A DNA stretch of 64,000 nucleotides from Actinomycetes bacterium (GTDB lineage: Bacteria; Actinomycetota; Actinomycetes; Mycobacteriales; Mycobacteriaceae). The stretch's first letter is position 1. Each line of letters begins with the position of its first letter. Shown piece by piece: positions 32,314 through 40,514 of this stretch. The translations under genes were made by a program, and so were the position numbers. The DNA lies in contig JAEXZY010000111.1 in assembly GCA_023404955.1 (NCBI GenBank), positions 39,439 through 103,438 on the forward strand. Reading direction: 5' to 3'. The notes under the pieces were generated by a model that had not been told where the DNA came from, did not search any database, and saw nothing but the letters and a program-made list of their open reading frames with translations.

Positions 32314-33417
32314 GTGGCGAAATCTGAACTCGACGAACTGCGAGAGGCGGTCCGCGACTTCCTGCACGACACATCGTCGAGCGCTTCCGTGCGTGCCCTC
32401 ATGGACACCGAGACCGGGTGCGATCCCGCGGTGTGGAAAACAATGGCCACCGAGCTCGGTCTTCATGGGATTGCCGTACCCGAGCAGTGGGGCGGCGCGG
32501 GCGCAGGGCTGCGGGAGATCGTCGTCGTGTTCGAGGAGATGGGCGCCGCTCTGTTGTGCTCGCCGTTCTTCGCCACTGTCGCGCTGGCGGTCAACGCGGT
32601 GCTCTGCAGCGGTGACGAGGGGGCGATCTCCGAATACGTGCCGGGGTTGGTCGGTGGCGAGATCACGGGCACCGTCATCCTCGACGGAGCCCTGGGCCTA
32701 TGGGATTCCCGCGGAGAGGTTGCACTCACCGCCGCCACCACCGACGACGGCTTTCGGGTGTCCGGCCACGCGCCGCGAGTGCTCGACGGGCACACTGCCG
32801 ACGTTCTGTTCGTGGCCGCATCCACGCCCTTCGGGGTCTCGTTGTTCGCGATCGAGGCAGACGCAGAGGGCCTCGTACGCACTCCCCTGGCGACCCTGGA
32901 TCGGACGCGCAAGATCGCCGACGTCAGCTTCACCGACGTGCCGGCGCGCTTGATCGGGGGCTGCGGGCAGGCCGGCCCCGGCCTGCAACGGACCAGCGAT
33001 CTCGCCTTGATCGCCTTGGCCGCCGAACAGCTGGGAGCCGCTGCTCGGTGCCTCGACATGGCCGTGGACTACGCCAAGAGCCGCATCCAGTTCGGCCGAG
33101 CGATCGGCAGTTTCCAGGCGGTGAAACACCGGTGCGCCGACATGCTCGTCCTGGTCGAGGGTGCCCGATCGGCGGTCACCCACGCCGCGGGGTGCGGCGA
33201 TCCCGTCGAACTCGCCGTCGCCGCGTCGGTCGCGAAGATGGCCTGCTCGGAAGCGTTTCTCGCGGTAGCCGTCGACACCATGCGGGTGCACGGCGGCATC
33301 GGGTTCACCTGGGAACACGATGCCCATCTCTACTTCCGCCGCGCGAAGTCCAGCGAACTCATGTTCGGCGACCCCCATCAGCATGCAGAACGCCTCGCCG
33401 CACTCGTCGGCAACTGA
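32314..33417 (+). CDS. acyl-CoA dehydrogenase family protein
   Basis: FadE-like protein of 367 aa. The C-terminal half is typical: SRIQFGRAIGSFQAVKHRCA and RVHGGIGFTWEHDAHLYFRR. The middle is atypical (GTVILDGALGLWDSRGEVAL), without the usual T-E-P-x-AGSD FAD segment, so it may be a beta-type subunit; no full-length partner is adjacent on this strand, but the FadE at 28798 is divergently encoded. Start GTG 32314; the ribosome site is weak. Confidence 0.88.
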   Translation: MAKSELDELREAVRDFLHDTSSSASVRALMDTETGCDPAVWKTMATELGLHGIAVPEQWGGAGAGLREIVVVFEEMGAALLCSPFFATVALAVNAVLCSGDEGAISEYVPGLVGGEITGTVILDGALGLWDSRGEVALTAATTDDGFRVSGHAPRVLDGHTADVLFVAASTPFGVSLFAIEADAEGLVRTPLATLDRTRKIADVSFTDVPARLIGGCGQAGPGLQRTSDLALIALAAEQLGAAARCLDMAVDYAKSRIQFGRAIGSFQAVKHRCADMLVLVEGARSAVTHAAGCGDPVELAVAASVAKMACSEAFLAVAVDTMRVHGGIGFTWEHDAHLYFRRAKSSELMFGDPHQHAERLAALVGN

Positions 33418-33427
33418 AAGGACACTC

Positions 33428-34327
33428 GTGACCCTCTCCTTCTCCCTGGAACTTCCCACGCAGCGGGTGGATGCCGCCGACGAATTCGTCACCACGCGGG
33501 CCATCGCCGAGATCACCGAGGCAGCAGAAGCGGCCGGCTACCGCGCCGTCCACGTCACCGATCACCCCGCACCGGACGCGAAATGGCTGGACCACGGCGG
33601 GCACCATGCCTTGGACCCGTTCGTGGCGTTGTCGTTCGCCGCGGCCGCGTCTCGCGAGATCAAGCTGCTCACCAATGTCTACATCGCGGCCTATCGCAAT
33701 CCCTTCCTGGGCGCCAAAGCCATTCAGAGTCTGCAGCTACTGTCGGAGGGACGGCTCATCCTGGGTACCGCCGCGGGATACCTGAAGCCGGAATTCCGGG
33801 CACTGGGCATCGATTTCGACAGTCGTGGAGCAGCGCTGGACCAGGCACTCGATGTGCTCGACCAGGTGCTGTCCGGCGGGGACGTCGCCTTCGAGGGCAC
33901 GACGTTCTCGGCGCGCGGCGTCCGGCTGCGGCCGGTGGTCATTCCGCCACCGATCTGGATCGGCGGCAACAGCAAAGCCGCGGTGCGGCGGGCCATGGCA
34001 CGGGGCCAGGGGTGGGCCCCCTTCAACACGTTCGGCTACGCGACGGCCTCACGGACCGCCGAGATCTCGACGATCGAGGAGCTCGAGGCAGCGATTGTCT
34101 GGGCCAAGAAGTACGCCGCGGAGATCGGCCGTTCCGAGCCGCTCGACATCTGCTTCTCGGCGGGGAATCTGCTCGATGACTCCCGATCGGTCGATGAAAG
34201 ACACGCTCTCCTGCGACGATTGGAAGCCGCCGGCGTGACGTGGCTGCCGGTCGCCCATCCCGGAGCTGATCGCGCGGAGGTGATCGGGCGTGCGGACGCT
34301 TTCGCGCGCGAGTTCATCAGCGCCTGA
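33428..34327 (+). CDS. LLM-class (luciferase-like) oxidoreductase, probably F420-dependent
   Basis: TIM-barrel flavin/F420 enzyme of 299 aa. LLM features: HVTDHPAPDAKWLD, DPFVALSFAAAASREIKLLT, then FLGAKAIQSLQLLSEGRLIL and GGNSKAAVRRAMARGQGWAP. In mycobacteria such proteins usually use coenzyme F420 for hydride transfer, but FMN-dependent members exist. GTG 33428 follows GAAAGGA, ten bases after the FadE stop, so the two are co-transcribed. The substrate is unknown. Confidence 0.9.
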   Translation: MTLSFSLELPTQRVDAADEFVTTRAIAEITEAAEAAGYRAVHVTDHPAPDAKWLDHGGHHALDPFVALSFAAAASREIKLLTNVYIAAYRNPFLGAKAIQSLQLLSEGRLILGTAAGYLKPEFRALGIDFDSRGAALDQALDVLDQVLSGGDVAFEGTTFSARGVRLRPVVIPPPIWIGGNSKAAVRRAMARGQGWAPFNTFGYATASRTAEISTIEELEAAIVWAKKYAAEIGRSEPLDICFSAGNLLDDSRSVDERHALLRRLEAAGVTWLPVAHPGADRAEVIGRADAFAREFISA

Positions 34328-34330
34328 GCA

Positions 34331-34786
34331 TCAGCCGGCCATCAGGCTCGTCGACGAGAACGCATCGACCGTGACCGTGCGGTGAGCGAACAGCCAGCGG
34401 TCGTCCACCAGCATCAGAGTGTCGCGGTAGCGACCCCAGTGGTCGGCGCCCGCATCGGTGTACACCGCGAAGTAACTCTGCGCTTCGGCATGTTCGCGTT
34501 CGACCGCACCGAAGCGGACACTGCTGACATGGTGGCGGACGAAAGCGGGTGAGGGGCGTGGCCCGTGGTCGTTCTGGCGGCCGGCCGGTCGGCGCACGGC
34601 CGCGGTGAGCCCCGCAACGATGGCGTCGCGCCCTCGCAGGGGCTCGGCGCCACCGGTGTACTCGAGCACGCCCACCGGCGTAAAACAGGCGGCCAGCGCC
34701 TGCAGATCGAAACGATCGCTCGCTGCGGTGTAGTCCGTCATCAACTGGCGCATCGACTCGCGTGCGACCAGCTCCCAAAGTTCCAT
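34331..34786 (-). CDS. SnoaL/NTF2-like protein
   Basis: Single-domain cone-fold protein of 151 aa. The N-terminal helix and first strand read LVARESMRQLMTDYTAASDR and CFTPVGVLEYTG, followed by PLRGRDAIVAGL, the common SnoaL-like-4 entry. Members include small isomerases, dehydratases and hydroxylase partners. ATG 34786 has AGGAG five bases upstream; a GTG at 34792 would overlap that site. Divergent from the isochorismatase-fold gene; a similar protein is at 60566. Confidence 0.85.
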   Translation of the reverse strand: MELWELVARESMRQLMTDYTAASDRFDLQALAACFTPVGVLEYTGGAEPLRGRDAIVAGLTAAVRRPAGRQNDHGPRPSPAFVRHHVSSVRFGAVEREHAEAQSYFAVYTDAGADHWGRYRDTLMLVDDRWLFAHRTVTVDAFSSTSLMAG

Positions 34787-34798
34787 CGCCACTCCTGC

Positions 34799-34837
34799 TG
34801 GAAATTGCTGTATCGCAGACGATAACGTGTATTTCCA
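34799..34837. promoter_or_regulatory. inverted repeat and motif at SnoaL/isochorismatase gap
   Basis: TGGAAAT (34799-34805) and ATTTCCA (34831-34837) are perfect 7-bp inverted arms 25 bases apart; the second ends on the A of the downstream ATG. Within it CGATAACGTGTATTTCCA (34820-34837) matches the shared motif at 8 of 12. TAACGT at 34823-34828 is a candidate -10 for a leaderless transcript. Confidence 0.4.
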
Positions 34838-35469
34838 TGCCGCGCCCCAACCTGGCCCAACTCCTCGAACCCAGCACCACGGCGCTGGTGACCCAGGAAT
34901 GCCAAGGTGGTGTCATCGGCCCCCAGGCCGGTCTGCCGATGCTGGCCGAGGAGGCCCGGCGCGAGGCCATCCCCAACATCGGCCGACTGTTGACCGCGGC
35001 CCGGGCCGCACAGGTCACAGTCGTGCACTGTCTCATCCAGCGCCGGCCCGACGGACGCGGGTCCAACACCAACGCTCGCCTGTTCGCCGCCGGCGCCTCC
35101 TTCGGCGCCGACCTCGCACCCGGCACGCCCGGGGCGGCTGTTCTCCCGGAGCTCGGCCCGACCGAGCAGGACCTCGTGCTGACACGAACCCACGGGGTCG
35201 GCCCGATGACCGGGACCGACCTGGATTCAGTGCTGCGCAACCTCGGCATCAAAACAATTGTCGGGGTGGGCGTTTCGGTCAACATCGCGATCACGAACTT
35301 CGTCATGGATGCCGTCAACAGGGGATATCAGTTCGTCCTGCCCCGCGACGCGGTCAGCGGCCTTCCGCGGGAGTACGCCGACGCCGTGATCGACAACTCC
35401 CTGGCCCTGCTGGCGACCGTGACAACGGCCGAGCAGATCGTCGACACATGGAGCCGCGCGATCGCGTGA
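34837..35469 (+). CDS. isochorismatase-fold protein with degenerate active site
   Basis: Protein of 210 aa with the cysteine-hydrolase (isochorismatase-like) Rossmann fold: ALVTQECQGG at the first strand, HCLIQRRPDGRG, and TIVGVGVSVNIAITNFVMDA. The family triad Asp-Lys-Cys is not kept: by alignment of motifs Asp is Glu (TQE), Lys is Arg (VLTRTHG), and Cys is Ala (NIA where the family has NVC). Hydrolysis by the usual cysteine mechanism is therefore unlikely; a binding or non-hydrolytic role is possible. ATG 34837 is probably leaderless. Confidence 0.82.
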   Translation: MPRPNLAQLLEPSTTALVTQECQGGVIGPQAGLPMLAEEARREAIPNIGRLLTAARAAQVTVVHCLIQRRPDGRGSNTNARLFAAGASFGADLAPGTPGAAVLPELGPTEQDLVLTRTHGVGPMTGTDLDSVLRNLGIKTIVGVGVSVNIAITNFVMDAVNRGYQFVLPRDAVSGLPREYADAVIDNSLALLATVTTAEQIVDTWSRAIA

Positions 35470-35502
35470 ACCGGGGACCACCTGGCTGTCGTGAGCAAGA
35501 GG

Positions 35503-35544
35503 TGATAACGTCATTATCCACTAGCGAGAATTATCATAATCGCT
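35503..35544. promoter_or_regulatory. tandem palindromes upstream of amidohydrolase
   Basis: GATAA-CGTCA-TTATC (35504-35518) is a perfect inverted repeat. Immediately after it, the 22-bp stretch 35523-35544 starts AGCGA and ends TCGCT with an imperfect palindromic core containing GAGAATTATCATAATC. Both overlap matches to the shared motif (8 of 12 each). Two adjacent operators would allow cooperative binding. The following gene has a strong ribosome site (GAGGAGG, 35550-35556). Confidence 0.5.
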
Positions 35545-35564
35545 GTTCAGAGGAGGAACCTGCC

Positions 35565-36758
35565 GTGCCGTCCCGTTCGCTTCCCTACCCCGTCTTCGAC
35601 ATCGACAACCACATGTACGAGACCACGGATGCGTTGACCAAGTACCTGCCCAAGCAACACCGCGGCAAGGTCGGCTACGTGGAGGTCAACGGACGCCCGA
35701 AGCTGGTCGTCAAAGACCACATCAGCCACATGATCCCGAATCCGACGTTCCAGCGCGTCGCCCGCCCGGGCAGCGCCGAAGACTACTTCCTGGGCAACAA
35801 TCCGGAGGGTCTGAGTTTCCGCGAGTTCATCGGCGAGGCAATGGACGTCATCCCCGCCTATCAGTACCCCGCTCCTCGCCTCGAATTGATGGACGAGCTG
35901 GGAATCGATCAGTGCGTGATGTACCCGACGCTGGCGAGCCTGATCGAGGAGCGCACCACCGACGACGTCGTCTTGACCCACGCCATCATCCACTCGCTCA
36001 ACGAGTGGATGTACGAGCACTGGACCTTCAACTACGAGAATCGGATCTTCGCCACCCCGGTCATCTGCCTGCCGCTTGTCGACGAGGCGATCAAGGAGTT
36101 CCACTGGTGTCTCGAGCGCGGAATGAAGACGTTCCTCGTTCGGCCCGCGCCGGTGCCGAGCCGCTTCGGGGGTTCCCGGTCGATGGGCCTGCCCGAGTTC
36201 GACCCGTTCTGGGAAGAGGTGGTCAAGGCCGGCATCCCGGTGACCTTCCACGCTTCGGACAGTGGCTACCAGAAACACCTGATGGAATGGGAGGGCGGCG
36301 ACGAGTACCTGTCGTTCAAGCCCAGCGCGCTGCGCGAGGTGGTCATGGGCTTCCGAGCGATGGAAGACACACTCGCCGCGCTGATCTGCCATGGCGCGCT
36401 GTCCCGCTTCCCCGATCTGCGCGTGCTGGTGGTCGAGAACGGCAGCGGCTGGGTCAGGAATCTGCTGCGGTTGCTGGACAAGGCGTATCGGACCATGCCC
36501 AAGGAGTTCGACGAGCACCCGGTCGAGGTGTTCAAACGCAACGTCTACATTCACCCGTTCCTCGAAGACGACGTGAAGAGCATCGTCGACATCATGGGCG
36601 AGGATCACGTGATGTTCGGGTCGGACTTCCCTCATCCCGAGGGCATCGGTGAGCCACTGAGCTTCGTCGACCGCCTCGAGGGATTCCCCGAGGAGACGAA
36701 GGCGAAGATCATGGGCGGCAATGCGATCGAGCAGTTGGGCCTCAAGGTCTCGGTATGA
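35565..36758 (+). CDS. amidohydrolase-2 family metal-dependent hydrolase/decarboxylase
   Basis: TIM-barrel protein of 397 aa. Metal motif DIDNH (D14/H16), VTFHASDSGYQ mid-barrel His, VVENGSGWV and MFGSDFPHPEGIGEP. Closest in pattern to the protein at 30960. GTG 35565 has GAGGAGG eight bases upstream; the frame is open 246 codons further but that part is antisense or out-of-frame to the isochorismatase-fold gene. Its stop overlaps a MaoC-type hydratase gene. ACMSD-like members decarboxylate or hydrolyse ring-cleavage products, which could fit a late catabolic step. Confidence 0.92.
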   Translation: MPSRSLPYPVFDIDNHMYETTDALTKYLPKQHRGKVGYVEVNGRPKLVVKDHISHMIPNPTFQRVARPGSAEDYFLGNNPEGLSFREFIGEAMDVIPAYQYPAPRLELMDELGIDQCVMYPTLASLIEERTTDDVVLTHAIIHSLNEWMYEHWTFNYENRIFATPVICLPLVDEAIKEFHWCLERGMKTFLVRPAPVPSRFGGSRSMGLPEFDPFWEEVVKAGIPVTFHASDSGYQKHLMEWEGGDEYLSFKPSALREVVMGFRAMEDTLAALICHGALSRFPDLRVLVVENGSGWVRNLLRLLDKAYRTMPKEFDEHPVEVFKRNVYIHPFLEDDVKSIVDIMGEDHVMFGSDFPHPEGIGEPLSFVDRLEGFPEETKAKIMGGNAIEQLGLKVSV

Positions 36759-37231
36759 CCCAGGCGCGTACCGGGCCCACCGAATACGACGGTATCTCCG
36801 CGTTCGAAGCCCATGTCGGCGAGCATCTGGGGTACAGCGACTGGCGGCAGGTGACCCAGCGGGAGATCGACCTGTTCGCCGAGGCCACCGGTGATCATCA
36901 GTGGATACACGTCGACCCCGCGCGTGCGGCAGCCGGCCCCTACGGCAAGACGATCGCCCACGGCTACCTCACGCTGTCGCTGGTGCCGATTCTGGTGCAG
37001 CAGATCTACCGGGTCACGGGGTTGTCGATGCAGGTGAACTATGGGGTCGACAAGCTCCGCTTTCCAGCACCCGTGCCGGTCGACTCGCGCATCCGCGCCG
37101 GTGCGGAGTTACTCAAGATCGATCGCAACGACCGCGGCGGCCGGGCGACGGTTCGTGTCACGGTCGAGGTGGAGGGCTCCGAGAAGCCGGCGTGTGTGGT
37201 GGACACGATCGCCGCGATGGTCGACGCCTAG
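36755..37231 (+). CDS. MaoC-type enoyl-CoA hydratase (R-specific)
   Basis: Single hotdog hydratase of 158 aa. The hydratase-2 motif is complete: D47-x4-H52 in AEATGDHQWIHVDPARA, followed by GPYGKTIAHGYLTLSL. It adds water to a trans-2-enoyl-CoA to give the (3R)-hydroxy product, which the MFE-2-like SDR at 17220 could then oxidise (inference). ATG 36755 overlaps the amidohydrolase stop (ATGA). Converges on the mce-associated secreted protein gene with one base between the stops. Confidence 0.93.
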   Translation: MTQARTGPTEYDGISAFEAHVGEHLGYSDWRQVTQREIDLFAEATGDHQWIHVDPARAAAGPYGKTIAHGYLTLSLVPILVQQIYRVTGLSMQVNYGVDKLRFPAPVPVDSRIRAGAELLKIDRNDRGGRATVRVTVEVEGSEKPACVVDTIAAMVDA

Positions 37232-37232
37232 T

Positions 37233-37724
37233 TCACGCCGGCGCCAGCCGCAGCGGCAACTTGATCACCAGCTGTTTGTTGATGCCGCATGCACCGCTGG
37301 GGCCCTTCGTGGAGTCCCAGCCGATCAGCTGTGCGGCGTTGTTGGGATCGCGCCAGAAGTAGTAGGTCTGTTCCCCCGGAGCCGCGGAACCGTCTGGACA
37401 CGGTTCCCAGTTCGGCAGCGTACGGCGGACGTACCAGACATTGCTGATGTACGTCAGGTCTGCGGTCCACCCCTGATCGGATTCCACCCGTCCGGTGCAC
37501 GACTGGTAATCGGTGCAATTGCTGGTGACATTCCACCGCGCGGTCACCGTGGCCTCGTCCTTGAAGCGTTCGTTGGTCCTGGCCATCAGGCCGTCGGAGA
37601 CCACGACGTAGGCGCCTTCGATGGCGACGCCATCGTTCGGACCGGCCGCTGCCGCAGGCGAATTCCACACGCCGACGAGGAAACAGCTGGCCCCGATCGT
37701 GACAAGTGTTCGTAGCGTTTTCAT
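37233..37724 (-). CDS. small secreted protein, last gene of mce operon
   Basis: A 163-aa exported protein of unknown function. An N-terminal signal peptide (basic MKTLR, hydrophobic core, cleavage probably after PAAAA near residue 26-27) is followed by a domain with paired cysteines (CTDYQSCTG, WEPCPDG, SGACG) suggesting disulfides outside the cytoplasm. It overlaps the MceF stop by four bases, so it is co-expressed with the transporter. It stands where other mce operons carry mce-associated proteins and may be an envelope accessory factor. Confidence 0.85.
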   Translation of the reverse strand: MKTLRTLVTIGASCFLVGVWNSPAAAAGPNDGVAIEGAYVVVSDGLMARTNERFKDEATVTARWNVTSNCTDYQSCTGRVESDQGWTADLTYISNVWYVRRTLPNWEPCPDGSAAPGEQTYYFWRDPNNAAQLIGWDSTKGPSGACGINKQLVIKLPLRLAPA

Positions 37725-39322
37725 TTCGCAGCTCCGACCGGTAAGACCACCTGCTGCCAGTCACGGGGAGACCCGTCACCGGACAGATTGCTCTGCTGAT
37801 GACTCACGCCGTCAGCCCCCACGTAGCGTCCGGTTCGCGGATCGTACGTGGCCGACGCGATGGTCGGCGTGGGGTTCTGCGGTTCGAACCCCGAAGGAGC
37901 CACCTGTGGGCCCGGAGGCGGCGGCGACGGCGCAGTGGCGGTCGGCTCGTCGATGGCGGGGCCGGCCGGGGGCGGCGGCAGGCCCGCATCGGGCGGCGGC
38001 GCATCCCCGCCGGGTGGTGGCGGAGTGCCCTCGACGGGCGCCGTGATCGCGACGTCCCCTTCGACCCTGGTATCCGGTGGAATCCCCTGCGCGATGAGAT
38101 TGGGATCGATCGGGTAGGGACCGAGCACGTGCTGCCGCAGGGCGAGCGGCTCGTACGGCTTGTCGCTGTTGCAGATGTCGACCGTTGGCGCGCGCTTGCC
38201 CGGGTGACCCATACACGGGAGGTTGCGCGCACCCCGGACCGCGATCGGCGAATCCTGCGGGAGCTTGCAGTACAGCCCGTCCGGGGTGTCCAGCGTGGTG
38301 GTGTCGGCGGGTGAGCGCCACTGGGACGGCGGAAGGAAGCCCACGGTGCACGACGGCGGATCACTGCTCTGCAGCCGGAAATTGCCGATCGGCAGGCCGG
38401 TCGCATTCTTGGTCTGCGAGATCTGGAAGAAGCCGCCGAGAAACGGGGGAAGGAGAATCATCACCTGCTCGATACTCGGGTTGTAGGTCAACGCGACCTG
38501 ACCGAGGCTCGTCATGTTGGCCAGCAGCAGCGGGAGGGTCGGTTTCACGGCGTCGAGGAGTCGCGAGACCTCGTCGAACGCGGGCGGCCCCGTCTGCACG
38601 ATGGCCCGCAGCTGCGGATCGTTGCTGCGCAGTTGTGCCGAGACAGCGGCGAGATCGGCAGCCCAGCGCTTGGTGTCTTCCGACGATTGCGCGGCGCCCT
38701 CCAGCAGCGGTGCACTGTCGTCGATCAGGCCCCGGGCGGCAGCGGAATTCGCGCGAGTATCTGCCGACACCCGGGCCGCCGAATCCAACAGCGAGCCCAG
38801 GTCGTACGCCTTTCCGTTGAACGCTGTGGCGGCCTCGCTCAGCAGCGCGGGTACCCGGTCCTCCGGAACTGAGTCGACCAGCGCACTCATTCGGTCGAGC
38901 ATCGGCCCCACGGGCTGCGGGATCGTCGCTCTGGACACCGGAATGACCGATCCTTGCTGGAGATAGGGCCCGTCGTCGTGGCGCGGCCGCAGGTCGACGT
39001 ACTGCTCTCCGACCGCGGACAGACTGCGGATTTCGGCGTCGACGTCGGCGGGGATTCGCGGTGACGAGTTGACCGACAGTGTGGCTACGGCCCCGTCGCG
39101 GGTCAGGTCGACGTCGGTGACCTTGCCGATCGGCACCCCGCGATAGGTCACGTTCGCGAATCGATAGATGCCACCCCCGGCGGGCAATTGCAGGGTGATG
39201 TCATAGCGACCGATGCCGAGAAACATCGGCACTTTGAGGTAGGCGACCGCCATCACGCTGACCCCGACGACCGAGGCGATCGCGAAGATGATGAGCTGGG
39301 TGCGGATGAACCGGGTGAGCAT
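37721..39322 (-). CDS. mceF: Mce-family protein, MceF position
   Basis: A 533-aa Mce protein, sixth of the set. An N-terminal transmembrane anchor (about 8-28) is followed by the MCE domain (about 38-120: YRGVPIGKVTDVDL, SVGEQYVDLRP-like AVGEQYVDLRPR), a long helical region, and a proline/alanine-rich C-terminal tail with many PPP runs (about 430-490). MCE hexamers form a hydrophobic tunnel that carries lipids across the envelope to the YrbE permeases. One base separates it from MceE. Substrate not readable; the neighbouring catabolic genes suggest the cargo is their substrate. Confidence 0.95.
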   Translation of the reverse strand: MLTRFIRTQLIIFAIASVVGVSVMAVAYLKVPMFLGIGRYDITLQLPAGGGIYRFANVTYRGVPIGKVTDVDLTRDGAVATLSVNSSPRIPADVDAEIRSLSAVGEQYVDLRPRHDDGPYLQQGSVIPVSRATIPQPVGPMLDRMSALVDSVPEDRVPALLSEAATAFNGKAYDLGSLLDSAARVSADTRANSAAARGLIDDSAPLLEGAAQSSEDTKRWAADLAAVSAQLRSNDPQLRAIVQTGPPAFDEVSRLLDAVKPTLPLLLANMTSLGQVALTYNPSIEQVMILLPPFLGGFFQISQTKNATGLPIGNFRLQSSDPPSCTVGFLPPSQWRSPADTTTLDTPDGLYCKLPQDSPIAVRGARNLPCMGHPGKRAPTVDICNSDKPYEPLALRQHVLGPYPIDPNLIAQGIPPDTRVEGDVAITAPVEGTPPPPGGDAPPPDAGLPPPPAGPAIDEPTATAPSPPPPGPQVAPSGFEPQNPTPTIASATYDPRTGRYVGADGVSHQQSNLSGDGSPRDWQQVVLPVGAAK

Positions 39323-39323
39323 C

Positions 39324-40514
39324 TCAGCCTCCCTGCGGTGGTGCAGTGTTCGAAGGCGGGGGTGACGCCGAGTCGGCGGGCGGCGGGGCTGGCGCCGGTT
39401 GCAACGGCGCGTTCAACGGATTCTGCGCTGGAGGGGCGGCGTAGAACGCGTCGTACCCCGGGTCACCTGGGGCGGGCACGAGCGGAAGCGTCTCGTCGCC
39501 GAACCTGGTGTTGGCCAACAGACCGCGTTTGAGCCGGTTACGCGTCAGGTCGAGCACGACGTAGAGGTTTAGGTAATCGCCTTTGACTGCGCGGTCGATG
39601 ACGTTCTGGCCGTATGGCAGCACTGTGATGTAGCCCAGTGCTGTGTCGATCTCTGGCCCCACGTCGGCAAGAGACTTCAACGTCGGACCGAGGCTGTTGA
39701 GGTTCGACACGAGGTCGTTCTGAGAGTCCTGGACCAGTCGGGTGGTGACATCGAAGAATTGGCGCGCTGTGTCGAGCGCGGTGGTCAACTGGGGCCGCAG
39801 GCGCACCAGTACGTCCAGTGCCGGGGGCAGGTCACGCAGTGTCTCGGCGACGACGTCACGTTGCCCAGCCAGTTGGGCACTCAGGCGATCGAGCGCCGTG
39901 AGCGCTGCGACGACATCGTCACGTTGCCGGTCGAAGGTGCCGATGAAATTGTCCAGTCGCGACAACACATCTCGTGCCTGCTGACTGTGGCTGCTCAGCG
40001 CGGTTCCGACAGTGTGGATGATGTCACCGATCTGACCGAGGCCACCGCCGTTGACCACCGCTGCCAGCGATGACAACGTGCGTTCGGTCGACGGATAGGT
40101 CATGGACTGGTTCAACTGCACGGTCGCACCCGGCGAGAGCCTGCCACGGGGTTGCTCGCCCAGGGGCGGGTCCAACGACAGGTGCATGGAGCCCAGCAGA
40201 CTCGTCTGCCCTACCCGGGCCAGCGCGTTGCCGGGTACGACGACATCCGGACGCACGCGCACCGTCACATCGGCGTGGTAATCCTTCACCGTCATCGCGC
40301 CGATGCTTCCGACGACGACGTCGTTGATCAGGACCGGCGAATTCGATTCCAGCGTTCCGACATTGGCGAGTTCGACATGGTAGGTCGCTCCATCGCGGCC
40401 GCCCACGGTGCCAGGTAGCGGCAAGGAATTAGGGCCGCGGTAGCCGCAACCCGATGCCAGGATCACGGTCAGCGCCGCAACGAGAGTCCGTGTAATGCGT
40501 TGCGATGCGGTCAC
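39324..40514 (-). CDS. mceE: Mce-family lipoprotein, MceE position
   Basis: A 396-aa lipoprotein. The lipobox LASGC places the lipidated cysteine at C23, the hallmark of the E subunit (LprK-type). The MCE domain follows (about 42-120: GATYHVELANVG, RVGQTSLLGSMHLSL), then helical repeats and a proline-rich tail ending PPPSNTAPPQGG. It is thought to sit in the envelope as part of the six-subunit tunnel. Four-base overlap with the MceD gene. Confidence 0.95.
   Translation of the reverse strand: MTASQRITRTLVAALTVILASGCGYRGPNSLPLPGTVGGRDGATYHVELANVGTLESNSPVLINDVVVGSIGAMTVKDYHADVTVRVRPDVVVPGNALARVGQTSLLGSMHLSLDPPLGEQPRGRLSPGATVQLNQSMTYPSTERTLSSLAAVVNGGGLGQIGDIIHTVGTALSSHSQQARDVLSRLDNFIGTFDRQRDDVVAALTALDRLSAQLAGQRDVVAETLRDLPPALDVLVRLRPQLTTALDTARQFFDVTTRLVQDSQNDLVSNLNSLGPTLKSLADVGPEIDTALGYITVLPYGQNVIDRAVKGDYLNLYVVLDLTRNRLKRGLLANTRFGDETLPLVPAPGDPGYDAFYAAPPAQNPLNAPLQPAPAPPPADSASPPPSNTAPPQGG

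Noticed and set aside
34827..35564. 246-codon N-terminal extension of the amidohydrolase at 35565
   Set aside because: It is an out-of-frame reading of the isochorismatase-fold gene; a strong ribosome site precedes GTG 35565.
37848..38117. Glycine-rich plus-strand frame opposite the MceF tail, PE/PGRS-like in look
   Set aside because: The composition is just the complement of the proline-rich MceF C-terminus; there is no PE domain or start signal.
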